Shown: positions 1 through 10,109 of the stretch, piece by piece
How the letters are laid out: every line of letters begins with the position of its first letter
Position numbering within the stretch: position 1 is the stretch's first letter
Source: Curtobacterium sp. MCSS17_007
Lineage (GTDB): Bacteria; Actinomycetota; Actinomycetes; Actinomycetales; Microbacteriaceae
Direction of reading: 5' to 3'
Assembly: GCF_003234175.2 (NCBI RefSeq)
Contig: NZ_CP126257.1
Span: 3,224,001-3,288,000, forward strand
Length of the DNA: 64,000 nt
Notes under the pieces: model-generated
Told to the model about the DNA's origin: nothing
Seen by the model: the letters and a program-made list of their open reading frames with translations, nothing else
Databases searched by the model: none
Translations under genes and position numbers: made by a program

Positions 1-732
1 CCGCTCCGGGGTGTCGTACTGCACGATGTGCGCGCCCTCGGTGAAGATCACGATCCAGTCGCCGAGCTTCACGGCCTCGTCGAAGTCGTGCGTGACGATG
101 ACGATCGTCTTGTGCAGCTCCTCCTGGATCCGCAGGAGCTCGTCCTGCAGCCGCTGGCGGGTGATCGGGTCGACGGCGCCGAACGGCTCGTCCATGAGCA
201 GGACGGGCGGGTCCGCGGCGAGCGCTCGGGCGACACCGACGCGCTGCTGCTGCCCACCGGAGAGCTCGCGGGGGAAGCGGTCGCGGTAGGTGTCCGGGTC
301 GAGCGACACCAGGTCGAGGAGCTCGTCGACGCGAGCGGCGATCTTCTCCTTCGACCAGCCGAGCATCTTCGGCACGATCGCGATGTTCGCCGCGACCGTC
401 ATGTGCGGGAAGAGCCCGCCGGCCTGGATCACGTAGCCCATGCGGCGACGGAGCTCGTCACCGTCGATGCCGGTGACGTCCTCGTCGCCGACGACGATGC
501 GCCCCTCGGTCGGCTCGATGAGCCGGTTGATCATCTTCAGCGTGGTGGTCTTGCCGCAGCCGGACGGGCCGACGAGCATGACGACCTTGCCGGCCGGGAT
601 CTCGAGGGTGATGCCGTCGACGGCGGGCTTCTGCTGGCCCGGGTACCGCTTGGTGACCTCGTCGAGCAGGATGCTGCGGCCGGTGACGTCGCCCTGGGGG
701 GCGGTGATGGTGGCGTGGTCAGTGCTGGACAC
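1..732 (-). CDS. Osmoprotectant (glycine betaine/choline-type) ABC transporter ATP-binding protein, 3' end outside window
   Basis: This is the cytoplasmic ATPase that would energise uptake of quaternary amines. The 244 visible residues carry Walker A GPSGCGKT (55-62), Q-loop Gln103, signature LSGGQ (157-161), Walker B LLMDE (178-182) and switch His215, all in OpuCA/ProV order. The run QQQRVGVARAL is typical of that subfamily. The reading frame runs off the left edge before any C-terminal CBS pair. The GTG start follows GAGAGG and overlaps the permease stop by 14 nt, so the two are translationally coupled. The substrate is inferred from family only. Confidence 0.9.
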   Translation of the reverse strand, partial: MSSTDHATITAPQGDVTGRSILLDEVTKRYPGQQKPAVDGITLEIPAGKVVMLVGPSGCGKTTTLKMINRLIEPTEGRIVVGDEDVTGIDGDELRRRMGYVIQAGGLFPHMTVAANIAIVPKMLGWSKEKIAARVDELLDLVSLDPDTYRDRFPRELSGGQQQRVGVARALAADPPVLLMDEPFGAVDPITRQRLQDELLRIQEELHKTIVIVTHDFDEAVKLGDWIVIFTEGAHIVQYDTPER

Positions 733-1366
733 GGATACCTCTCGGGGTGGTCAGGCGGCCGAGGCCGATGAGGAGCAGGTCGAGGACGAACGCGAGCAGG
801 ACGACCCCGACCACGCCGACGACGACGGAGTTCAGGGCGTTCGCGCCGCCGAGCCGGGACAGCCCGGAGAAGATGAAACCGCCGAGCCCCGGGCCGAGCG
901 CGTACGCGGCGATCGCGGCGATGCCCATCACCATCTGCGCCGACACCCGGACACCGCTGAGGATGATCGGCCACGCCATCGGGAGCTCGACCTGCAGGAG
1001 CGTGCGCATCCGGCTCATGCCGATCCCCCGCGCCGACTCGACGACGGTCGGCGGGATCTCGGCGAGTCCGACCACCGCGTTCCGCAGGATCGGCAGGGTG
1101 GCGAAGAACACGACCGTGACGACGGACGGCACGACACCGAAGCCGAGCGGCACGATCAGCAGGCCGATCACGGCGAACGACGGCAGCGTCAGCCCGATGG
1201 CGGACACCCCGTTCGCGATCGAGGTCAGCAGCGGACTGCGGTAGACGAGTGCGGCGAGCACCACGGCGATGAGCGTGGCGAGCACGGTGCACTGGACCAC
1301 CAGTGACAGGTGCTGCCACGACGAGAACCAGATCTGGTCCCATCGCTCCACGACGTACTGGAACAC
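719..1366 (-). CDS. Osmoprotectant ABC transporter permease
   Basis: Inner-membrane permease of the OpuCB/OpuCD type, 215 aa with about five hydrophobic helices. An EAA-like cytoplasmic loop (ESARGIGMSRMRTLL, then LP) contacts the ATPase encoded just downstream. I chose the GTG that gives VFQYVVERWDQIW as N-terminus because AGGAG lies 10 nt upstream; a 26-residue upstream extension is Arg/Gly-rich and unlike the family. A substrate-binding protein and second permease are not in the window and may lie beyond the left edge. Confidence 0.85.
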   Translation of the reverse strand: MFQYVVERWDQIWFSSWQHLSLVVQCTVLATLIAVVLAALVYRSPLLTSIANGVSAIGLTLPSFAVIGLLIVPLGFGVVPSVVTVVFFATLPILRNAVVGLAEIPPTVVESARGIGMSRMRTLLQVELPMAWPIILSGVRVSAQMVMGIAAIAAYALGPGLGGFIFSGLSRLGGANALNSVVVGVVGVVLLAFVLDLLLIGLGRLTTPRGIRVQH

Positions 1367-1573
1367 GGCTGGGGCGCTCCTCCCTGGTCGGCCGAACGCC
1401 CCACAGATCGGGGCTCGAACCTCACCGACCGTACGCAGGAGCACTGCGCGTGGCGAACTCGATGCACACGGATCATCCGTTTCCTGCGGATCCCGTCAGC
1501 CGGAAACCCCCGGTCAGGGATGCAGTACGGCCGCTCACCTGGGAGAACGGTAACGATACCGAGCCGGTGTCGG

Positions 1574-2209
1574 CTACCGGGCACCCTCCGGCCGCCGTCG
1601 CGCGGCCACGCGCTCGGACTCGTGCACGGCGACCCGCTCGGCCGTGAGCAGCAGCGACGACACCTCGGCAGCGGTCCGGGACGGTCCGTCGTTCCAGGTC
1701 GTCAGGTCGCGGACGCGGGCCATCCGGATGTCCGGGGCGGGGCACCACACGACCGGCTGCCCCTCGTCGGCGGCGAGGGCGTGCCAGACCAAGTCGAGCG
1801 CCCGCTGCACCTGCTGCGAGTGCACGACCTGCGGGCCGCCCGCGGCCGACACGACGGCACCGACGATGCAGGCGGCGACCAGGGGTCTGCCCTGCACGTC
1901 CATCGCGGCAGCGCTCGACGCCTTCCGGAGCCGACCGTGCTCGTCGAGGTACGCGAACCACGAGTGCTGGATCCACCCGCGTTCGACCACCCCGCGCGCG
2001 TTCGTCAGCAGTCGTTGGAGGTCGTCGAGTTCGTGCAGGTGCGCGACGAGTCGTCGGTCGCGGGCCGCTGCCCGGCGGGCGGCGAGGCGGTCGAGCAGGC
2101 CACCCAGACCGGCCCGGCCCGAGGGCGCGACGCCGGCGGCGGAGCGGGCGGACGTGGCGGGAGCGGCGTCGGTGTCGACGTCGTGCGGGACGCGGAACTC
2201 GAGGGTCAT
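1574..2209 (-). CDS. DUF6197-like hypothetical protein
   Basis: A 211-aa soluble protein of unknown function. After a low-complexity N-terminus, the middle holds ARGVVERGWIQHSWF and a cysteine-containing AACIVGAVVSAAGG stretch, and the end holds TTWNDGPSRTAAEV. The order GW...C(L/I)VGA...WND.P.RT..EV matches my recollection of DUF6197. The ATG is preceded by GGAGGGG at 4-5 nt. It follows the kinase gene on the same strand after 58 nt and could be cotranscribed with it. The family call is from memory of the motif pattern only. Confidence 0.6.
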   Translation of the reverse strand: MTLEFRVPHDVDTDAAPATSARSAAGVAPSGRAGLGGLLDRLAARRAAARDRRLVAHLHELDDLQRLLTNARGVVERGWIQHSWFAYLDEHGRLRKASSAAAMDVQGRPLVAACIVGAVVSAAGGPQVVHSQQVQRALDLVWHALAADEGQPVVWCPAPDIRMARVRDLTTWNDGPSRTAAEVSSLLLTAERVAVHESERVAARRRPEGAR

Positions 2210-2267
2210 CAGGCCCCTCCGATCTCCAGTGCACGGACAGGTGAGGGAACGATAAGCCCGGGTGGGC

Positions 2268-3146
2268 TCAGTCGTCCAGCACCGCGTCCAACGCGCGGGC
2301 CGCGACCGTCCGGAAGGCGTCGTCGTCGGTCGTCGCCAGCGCGGACGCGACGGCGACCGCCCACCCACGGGCGCGCGACCAGGTGGCGTCGTCCGCGGCC
2401 ACGAGCTCCGCGAACGTCCGGCGGCCGGCACCGTCGAGCGTCAGCCAGCGGGTCGCCAGGTCGACAGCGGGGTCCCCCGCGGTCACGTCGCCGAAGTCGA
2501 CGACGGCCGACAGCCGCCGGTCGCCGAGCGGCGACGGCTCCACGAGCAGGTTGAACGGGTGCAGGTCGCCGTGCACCCAGACGGGAGGCCCGGCGTACGT
2601 GGGCGCGGCGGCCGCGGTCCGCCAGAGCGCGGCCGCCTCCACGGCACGGGGCACGTCCGCGGTCGCCAGTCGCGTGCGCACCGCCTCGCTCCGGGCGGCG
2701 AGCGGGACGGCGCGGACCGGGTTCACCGGGGCGTCCGCCGGGGCCGGGACGTGCAGGCGGCCGAGGAACGCCGCGATGTCCCCCGCCACCCGCTCCCCCT
2801 GCGGGTGCTCGCCCGCGGGACGGCCCGGCAGCCAGGGCACGACGCTCCAGGCCCACGGGTAGCCGAGGGCGGGGCGGCCGGTGCGGACGGGCTCGGGCAC
2901 CGGCGCGACGGCACCGACCCGGGCGGCGATCGACGGCAGCCACCGCTGCTCGTGCTCGACGAGCTCCGCAGCGGCGGCACGTCGGGGCAGCCGGACGGCC
3001 AGGTGCTCGCCCGCCCGGACGATGACGTTGTCCCACCCGTTCGCGACGACCCGCAGCGGCAGGTCCGCGAGGTCCGGGTGCTGGTCCCGCAGCAGTGCGG
3101 CGACGAGGTCGACGTCGACGTGGAACTCGGCCTGCGGGGTGCCCAT
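2268..3146 (-). CDS. Aminoglycoside phosphotransferase (APH) family kinase
   Basis: A 292-aa small-molecule kinase of the APH/choline-kinase fold. The catalytic loop is HGDLHPFN (192-199) and the metal-binding DFGD is at 217-220; a glycine-poor N-lobe reads LRVVANGWDNVIVR. The length is normal for the family. The substrate cannot be told from sequence, since the fold covers antibiotics, sugars, homoserine and choline. The ATG at MGTPQAEFHV was chosen because the upstream frame is Arg-rich. It sits 117 nt downstream of the TetR gene, past a hairpin, so it probably has its own promoter. Confidence 0.85.
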   Translation of the reverse strand: MGTPQAEFHVDVDLVAALLRDQHPDLADLPLRVVANGWDNVIVRAGEHLAVRLPRRAAAAELVEHEQRWLPSIAARVGAVAPVPEPVRTGRPALGYPWAWSVVPWLPGRPAGEHPQGERVAGDIAAFLGRLHVPAPADAPVNPVRAVPLAARSEAVRTRLATADVPRAVEAAALWRTAAAAPTYAGPPVWVHGDLHPFNLLVEPSPLGDRRLSAVVDFGDVTAGDPAVDLATRWLTLDGAGRRTFAELVAADDATWSRARGWAVAVASALATTDDDAFRTVAARALDAVLDD

Positions 3147-3228
3147 CGGGACAGGGTAGCGACGTCCTCGCCGATCCCCACGAAGAGGGGCTGCTCCGGA
3201 AACGTACTCCTTGGTATCCTCCAAGCAC

Positions 3229-3263
3229 AGCGACGTGGGTGTCCCTGGGGGGACCCGCGTCGC
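3229..3263 (-). terminator. Hairpin after the TetR-family gene
   Basis: Arms AGCGACG...GGG and CCC...CGTCGCT fold around a short G-rich loop directly after the regulator's stop codon. It has no U-tract, as is usual for high-GC actinobacterial terminators. It would separate the regulator from the kinase gene. Confidence 0.45.
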
Positions 3264-3929
3264 TCAGACGTCCGCGGGGTCCTGAGGCCGGATGATCGCC
3301 ACGAGTCGCGGCACCTCGGCACGGGTCCGCTCGGTGGCCATCGCCGACAGGAGCATCGTCCAGAGCTCCTGCAACCGCTCGTACAGGTCGGCGCGGTCGT
3401 GCAGCATGTCCGACACCATCTGCACGCCCGCGACCGCCGGGCTCACCACGTGTCCGACGAGCACCGGGTCCCACGACGGGTCGACCTCGCCGGCGTCGAT
3501 CGCCCGGCGCACGATGTCCGCCGTGTGCTCGACCCAGCGCTCGAACGGGTGCTCGCGCGGGATGTGTCGAGCGTTCGGGTCCGCGGCGAGCCGGAGCCCC
3601 GCGCGGACCACGACCTCCTCGGCCATCTGGGTCGCGACGCCCTGCGACATCCACATGAGGGACTCGAGTGGCGACGTCGACCGGGTGGCGGCGACCTCCG
3701 CGTAGTGCCGGGAGATCTCGTCCTGGCGCGCGATCACGGCGCTCGCGATGTCGGCCTTCGACCGGAAGTGGAAGTACAGCGCGCCCTTGGTCATGCCGGC
3801 GCGCTCGGCGACACCGTCCATCGACGCCCCCACGTAGCCGCGCTCGTCGAACTCGGCAGCCGCCGCCTCGATGAGGGCCGCACGGGTCGCGACCGCTCGT
3901 TCCTGCCTGATCCGGCCGTCCTGCGCCAT
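3264..3929 (-). CDS. TetR-family regulator, ScbR/gamma-butyrolactone-receptor type
   Basis: A 221-aa repressor-type protein with an N-terminal HTH: ERAVATRAALIEAA, then GYVGASMDGVAERAG and TKGALYFHF. The ALYFHFRSKADIASAVI.RQDE pattern is that of the ScbR autoregulator-receptor group rather than generic TetR. The ATG is 7 nt after a TAGCAT -10 box, so the mRNA is likely leaderless. It is divergent from a small membrane-protein gene, and the 79-nt gap must hold both promoters. Whether it senses a butyrolactone is unknown; no synthase is in the window. Confidence 0.85.
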   Translation of the reverse strand: MAQDGRIRQERAVATRAALIEAAAAEFDERGYVGASMDGVAERAGMTKGALYFHFRSKADIASAVIARQDEISRHYAEVAATRSTSPLESLMWMSQGVATQMAEEVVVRAGLRLAADPNARHIPREHPFERWVEHTADIVRRAIDAGEVDPSWDPVLVGHVVSPAVAGVQMVSDMLHDRADLYERLQELWTMLLSAMATERTRAEVPRLVAIIRPQDPADV

Positions 3930-4008
3930 GCGGTCGATGCTAGCCAGGCGGCCCCGCGCGGAGGAGGCCCTCAGGGGACCCCCCGAGCGCTGTCGTACGG
4001 TGACGGGC
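3930..4008. promoter_or_regulatory. Divergent promoter region with two leaderless -10 boxes
   Basis: TAGCAT (3942-3937, minus) stands 7 nt before the regulator's ATG and TACGGT (3996-4001, plus) stands 7 nt before the ATG of the membrane protein. No other gene fits in the gap, so the regulator is well placed to control both directions. Confidence 0.55.
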
Positions 4009-4440
4009 ATGGACGGATGGCGGAACCCGCAGCGCTGGGTACGGGCGGGGCGGTGGCTGCTGCTGCCGATCGCCGTGCTCGACTGGGTCGCGCTCGCACC
4101 GCAGCCCGTCGTCGTCATCGCCTTCCTGGTGGCCGTGCTCGGCATGGTCGGCATGGCCGCCGCGCTCGTCGTCCGGATGCTGCACCGGTCCCGCGGGGCG
4201 ATGGCGGGCCTCGGCGTCCTGCTGCTGCTCGGCGGGCTCGTCGTCCTCGGTCTCGACCCGTTCCCCGGGACGGTCCCGTTCCTCGACCCGTGGTGGCCCG
4301 ACGCGATCACGCAGCCGCAGGTCGTCGCCAGTGCCTACTGGAAGACCGCGGGGCTCGGGGTGGAGCTCGCCGGCTTCGGGCTCCTGGCGACGCTGCTGGT
4401 CGCCGCCGCCACGGGTCGACCGGCGCCGCGCGGACGCTGA
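4009..4440 (+). CDS. Small integral membrane protein, unknown function
   Basis: A 143-aa protein with about four hydrophobic helices: LLLPIAVLDWVAL, VVVIAFLVAVLGMV, GLGVLLLLGGLVVLG and a last one near ELAGFGLLATLLVA. A loop with DPFPGTVPFLDPWWPD may face outward. I do not recognise the family. The start is supported by TACGGT at the leaderless distance. Its divergent position next to the ScbR-type repressor suggests it is the regulator's target; this is inference from context. Confidence 0.7.
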   Translation: MDGWRNPQRWVRAGRWLLLPIAVLDWVALAPQPVVVIAFLVAVLGMVGMAAALVVRMLHRSRGAMAGLGVLLLLGGLVVLGLDPFPGTVPFLDPWWPDAITQPQVVASAYWKTAGLGVELAGFGLLATLLVAAATGRPAPRGR

Positions 4441-4467
4441 CCCGGGCACCGGCACCGGCCCCGCTGG

Positions 4468-5619
4468 TCAGCGCCGGGTGAGCACCGCCAGCGAGACGTC
4501 GGCCGGGGCACCGCCGGCCGGCACGAGCGTCCGGACGTGGTCGACGAGGTCGTCCGGGTGCCCTGCGGCCAGACCCGCGAGCCCCGCCGCGTCGCGGACC
4601 CCCTCGAGGGTCAGGGCGCCGTCCGTCACGAGCACGACACGGTCACCGGGCGCGAGGTCGATCGCGCCGACGGTGCGGGCGACCCCGGCGGGCTGCAGGC
4701 CGATCGGCAGGTCGGTCGAGCGCAGCGGGGTCACGGAGCCGTCGGCGCGGACGAGCAGCGCCGGGCCGTGGCCGGCGTCCACCCACTCGGCGTGACCCGA
4801 CGTCGGGTCGAACCGCAGGTGCAGGAGTGACCCGACGGCTCCCGCGGTCGTCAGGTCGGGGGTGAGCTGCGCCTCCAGGCCGGCGACCGCGTCGCGGAGC
4901 GGGACGTCCGTCCGGGCGACGACGGCGGCGCGCACCGAGGCCGCGAGGAGCGCCGACGCACGCCCCGCCGCGGTCACCGTGCCGACGGTGACGTGCACCG
5001 AGCCGTCCGCGGCGACCCGCCAGTCGACCAGGTCGCCGCCGTCCTCGTCCGGCACCACGACACCGTCGAGCGACGCCCCGGGCACCGTGACGGGGTCGGG
5101 CACCAGGCCGGCGAGCACCCGCTGCACCCGGCCGCGCTCGATCACGTGGCCGAGCTCGCGCTCCGCCCAGCGCGCGAGGTCGCCGAGGAGCGCGAGGTCC
5201 TCGTCCGAGAACTCGCGCGGCTGGGCGTCCATCACGCACAGCGTGCCGACGCGGGTGCCGTCCGGCATGGTGAGCGGAGCGCCCGCGTAGAAGCGGACCC
5301 CGTACTCGGTCACGGCCGGCGTGTGGGCGAACCGGACGTCGAGCGCCGTGTCCGGGATCACCATCGGTCCGGGCGTCAGCACCGTGGTCGCGCAGAACTG
5401 CTCGCTCGCGGGCACGCTCGTCCCCTGCTGGAACCCGTACGTGGACTGCGTGGTGACGAGGTCGTGGTGGACGAGGTTGGGGAAGGTCAGCGGGACGCCG
5501 AACGCCTCGTGGGTCATGCGGGTGATGCGGTCGAAGCGCTCCTCGGGCCCTGATCCGAGTACCTCGAGCGCCTCGATCACCGCGGTGCGGCGGTCCGCAC
5601 CGTCGAGATGGTTGGTCAC
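4468..5619 (-). CDS. GAF domain / PP2C-type (SpoIIE) phosphatase
   Basis: A 383-aa signalling protein. Residues about 15-165 form a GAF sensor (ITRMTHEAFGVPLTFPNLV ... GVRFYAGAPLTMPDG ... GTLCVMD). The C-terminal half reads like a Rsb/SpoIIE-type serine phosphatase, with GGDLVDWR, WVDAGHGPALLV and PGDRVVLVTDGALT supplying the metal Asp/Gly pattern. Such proteins usually tune an anti-anti-sigma factor. Its ATG overlaps the TGA of the ThuA gene by 4 nt, so the two are coupled. No sigma factor or anti-sigma gene is adjacent. Confidence 0.8.
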   Translation of the reverse strand: MTNHLDGADRRTAVIEALEVLGSGPEERFDRITRMTHEAFGVPLTFPNLVHHDLVTTQSTYGFQQGTSVPASEQFCATTVLTPGPMVIPDTALDVRFAHTPAVTEYGVRFYAGAPLTMPDGTRVGTLCVMDAQPREFSDEDLALLGDLARWAERELGHVIERGRVQRVLAGLVPDPVTVPGASLDGVVVPDEDGGDLVDWRVAADGSVHVTVGTVTAAGRASALLAASVRAAVVARTDVPLRDAVAGLEAQLTPDLTTAGAVGSLLHLRFDPTSGHAEWVDAGHGPALLVRADGSVTPLRSTDLPIGLQPAGVARTVGAIDLAPGDRVVLVTDGALTLEGVRDAAGLAGLAAGHPDDLVDHVRTLVPAGGAPADVSLAVLTRR

Positions 5620-6392
5620 CCCTCCTGTGTACCCGCACCCTGGCTGAGGAACCAGTCCCGCGGGTGGGGGTCGGCGGTGAGCTGACGGCGCTCGGCGGTC
5701 GGGGCGGCCCAGGCTGCGGCGTTCGCCAGCACCCGCTGGACGTCGGCGTGGTGGTACACGGGGTACTCCTGGTCGCCCGGCGAGAAGTAGAAGACCCGGC
5801 CGAGGCCGCGACGGTACGCGACGCCGGAGCGGAACACCTCGCCGCCGGCGAAGGTCGACAGGAAGACCTCCTCGTCAGGACGGGGGATGTCGAAGTACTC
5901 GCCGTACATCTCCTGGCGGTCGATGACGATCGGGTGCGGCACCCCGGCGGCGATCGGGTGTTCGGGCGCGATCGTCCAGACGAGCTCGCGCTCCCCGTCG
6001 TTGCGCCACTTCAGGGAGCAGGTCGTTCCCATCAGGCGCGTGAACGGCTTCGAGTAGTGCCCCGAGTGCAGGACGACGAGACCCATGCCGGCGTGGACGG
6101 CTTCGACGACGCGGGTGACGACCTCGTCCGAGACGTCCTGGTGCGCCACGTGGCCCCACCAGAACAGCACGTCGGTCGCGGCCAGTCGCTCGACCGTCAG
6201 TCCGTGCTCGGGCTCCTGCAGCGTGGCGGTGCCAACCGAGGCCTCCGGGTGGTGCTCGCGGAGCGCTGCGGCGATCACGGTGTGCATGCCGTCGGGGTAG
6301 TGACCGAGCACGGTCGCGTCGCCGCGGCTCTCGTGCACGTTCTCGTTCCAGACGACGATGTTCAGGGGACGGCTCTCGGTCGGCGCTGACAT
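5616..6392 (-). CDS. ThuA domain-containing protein
   Basis: A 258-aa protein with the class-I amidotransferase-like ThuA fold: NIVVWNENVHE at the start, DVLFWWGHVAHQDV, GLVVLHSGHYS, and RVFYFSPGDQEYPVYHH near the end. ThuA members are linked to trehalose and other disaccharide use; the reaction here is not known. The start is leaderless: TAGCGT, 7 nt, ATG. It heads a two-gene operon with the GAF-phosphatase, an odd pairing of a sugar gene with a stress-signalling phosphatase. Confidence 0.85.
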   Translation of the reverse strand: MSAPTESRPLNIVVWNENVHESRGDATVLGHYPDGMHTVIAAALREHHPEASVGTATLQEPEHGLTVERLAATDVLFWWGHVAHQDVSDEVVTRVVEAVHAGMGLVVLHSGHYSKPFTRLMGTTCSLKWRNDGERELVWTIAPEHPIAAGVPHPIVIDRQEMYGEYFDIPRPDEEVFLSTFAGGEVFRSGVAYRRGLGRVFYFSPGDQEYPVYHHADVQRVLANAAAWAAPTAERRQLTADPHPRDWFLSQGAGTQEG

Positions 6393-6481
6393 GCCCCCGA
6401 CGCTACCCGCTCCCCTGGTCGAATCGATACGACAGGCGGTGTGTCGGGGGTTCTCCCGGACGGGTGCGCGACCATGTCGGC

Positions 6482-6934
6482 ATGACCCCTCGCTCCCTGT
6501 TCCGCGCCGCCGCGGTGGCCGAACTCGTGACCTGGACGCTGCTCATCGCGGGGATGGTGCTCAAGTACGGGCTGGACGCCGGCGAGTGGGGCGTGCGGAT
6601 CGGCGGGAGCATCCACGGGTTCGTGTTCCTGGCGTACCTCGTGGTGACCACCGTCGTCGCCGTGAACCAGCGCTGGTCCGTGGGCGCGCTCGTGCTCGGG
6701 TGGGTGAGTGCCGTCGTGCCGTACGCCACGGTGCCGTTCGAGGTCGGGGTCGCTCGCCGCGGCATGCTCGACGGGCCCTGGCGCCGCTCGCCGGACGGCC
6801 GGTCGGGCGTCCGGGACCGCCTGCTCTTCTTCGTGGTGCGTCGGCCGGCGCTGGCGGCCGGCATCGGTGTCGTGGCCGTGGCGCTCGTGTTCTCCGCCCT
6901 GCTGGTCATCGGTCCCCCGGTGCCGAAGGGCTGA
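6482..6934 (+). CDS. DUF3817 family membrane protein
   Basis: A 150-aa integral membrane protein. FRAAAVAELVTWTLLIAGMVLKY, then GSIHGFVFLAYLVVTT and VGALVLGWVSAVVPYATVPFEV fit DUF3817, and a further C-terminal helix follows. The ATG at MTPRSLFR was taken; an upstream GTG adds only six residues. Function is unknown. It converges with the isocitrate dehydrogenase gene, and the gap holds a small repeat cluster and one large palindrome. Confidence 0.8.
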   Translation: MTPRSLFRAAAVAELVTWTLLIAGMVLKYGLDAGEWGVRIGGSIHGFVFLAYLVVTTVVAVNQRWSVGALVLGWVSAVVPYATVPFEVGVARRGMLDGPWRRSPDGRSGVRDRLLFFVVRRPALAAGIGVVAVALVFSALLVIGPPVPKG

Positions 6935-6955
6935 CGCTCCGCCACCCTCGGCCAC

Positions 6956-7040
6956 TCCGGTCGCACGGCTTGCCGCCCGCGGTCGTTCCGGTCGCACGAC
7001 TTGCCGCTCACCTCCGGCCGCGACGGCATGTCCTGCGACC
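6956..7040. repeat. Cluster of three copies of a GGTCGCACGACTTGCCG-like motif
   Basis: Two direct copies (TCCGGTCGCACGGCTTGCCGC from 6956 and the same with GAC from 6987, about 31 nt apart) are followed by an inverted copy, CGGCATGTCCTGCGACC at 7024-7040. The last two can pair. The cluster lies between convergent genes and does not encode a protein. Confidence 0.6.
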
Positions 7041-7094
7041 AGAACAGAACGGGAAGGGGCCGGCGGGGCGGACCGGCGGGCGGGACGCGACCAC

Positions 7095-7146
7095 ACGACG
7101 GACGGGAGGCGCGGTGCCAGCCGGCACCGCGCCTCCCGTCCGTCGT
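7095..7146. repeat. Dispersed palindrome, copy 1 (GGACGGGAGGC family)
   Basis: Two perfect 24-nt arms surround the 4-nt loop AGCC. The outer core is GACGGACGGGAGGC and the inner arm is GCGGTGCC. It lies 8 nt past the stop of the isocitrate dehydrogenase gene, between convergent genes, where it could end transcription from both sides. Confidence 0.9.
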
Positions 7147-7154
7147 ACCGTCGC

Positions 7155-9365
<2,211 letters not shown>

Positions 9366-9422
9366 GCTGGCGGGTACTCCCTTGTTCATGCCGTCGGTAG
9401 GTCCACGCTACTCGCGGCGCGA

Positions 9423-9436
9423 GATGTCTCGACATC
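9423..9436. promoter_or_regulatory. Perfect palindrome GATGTC-TC-GACATC upstream of icd
   Basis: The site lies 58-71 nt before the isocitrate dehydrogenase start, within a locally AT-richer stretch that continues as AAGATACC. Its length and position fit a repressor or activator site. I could not assign a regulator. Confidence 0.4.
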
Positions 9437-9458
9437 AAGATACCTGCTCGTGGCGGGT

Positions 9459-9947
9459 TCAGACGGAGATCCGGAACACCCGCACCCCGGCTGCCCGCAG
9501 GCCCGCGGTGCCGAGGCGGGTCCGCAGGCTCCGGAAGGGACGCCGGAACCCCGAGCGGGCCGAGGCGAGACCGATCTGGTACAGCACCTCGGACGTCAGG
9601 GTCCGCTCGACCCGCGGCGCGAGACGGGTGACGCCGGAGACCGTGATGACGATCCGCACCGCGTTCGGCGCGAGCAGCGGTGCGATGCGCTCGGCGGCCT
9701 CCTGCGCCCGGTGGAACGCCGGGTCGTCGCCGGGGCGGCGGATCGCGATCACCGCAAGGTCGGCGTCCGCGTGCTCGTGCGGATCGGGCAGGTCGTCGAC
9801 CCCCACGACCCGCATCCGCGCTGCATCGACGCCCGCGCGCACGGCCGAGGCGCGGAGCACGGGGAGCAGCTCCTGCGTGCCGGCGAGCACGACCTCGGCG
9901 GTCGCGAGGTCGATGGGCTCGTGCCGTTCCCGCGGCGTTCGGGCCAT
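9459..9947 (-). CDS. Conserved-looking hypothetical protein
   Basis: A 162-aa soluble protein I do not recognise. Codons are strongly GC3-biased and the ATG has AAGGACC at a normal distance, so it is very likely real. It has an alpha/beta look (AEVVLAGTQELLPVLR, DADLAVIAIRR, NAVRIVITVSG) and a basic C-terminus (RPFRSLRTRLG). It is cotranscribed with nothing obvious and reads toward icd from about 94 nt upstream, so the icd promoter must lie in that gap. Confidence 0.65.
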   Translation of the reverse strand: MARTPRERHEPIDLATAEVVLAGTQELLPVLRASAVRAGVDAARMRVVGVDDLPDPHEHADADLAVIAIRRPGDDPAFHRAQEAAERIAPLLAPNAVRIVITVSGVTRLAPRVERTLTSEVLYQIGLASARSGFRRPFRSLRTRLGTAGLRAAGVRVFRISV

Positions 9948-10109
9948 GGTGCAGGTCCTTCCGGTCGCTGGACTCGGACACTACCGACCCGACACCCAGC
10001 GGGCACGCAGTGGAGCTGTCGCGTCAGCGGACTGCCAGCCGGGAGGTAACGGGAAGATCACGATCACCCCTGTACAAAGCGACAGACTCGTGCAGAATGG
10101 TCTGCGGCC

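Noticed and set aside
1548..1561. CGGTA-N4-TACCG as an operator of the osmoprotectant transporter
   Set aside because: Arms are only 5 nt and it lies about 180 nt from the permease start, near the end of the upstream gene; chance is likely in GC-rich DNA.
2209..3654. A 481-codon minus-strand frame over the kinase and regulator genes
   Set aside because: It overlaps two recognisable genes in another frame and is Arg/Gly/Pro-rich without motifs.
9990..10109. Possible c-di-AMP (ydaO) riboswitch upstream of the M23 peptidase
   Set aside because: GGGAGGTAACGGG recalls part of the motif and such genes often carry it, but the remaining conserved segments and the second pseudo-symmetric half are not visible, and the island paralogue lacks it.
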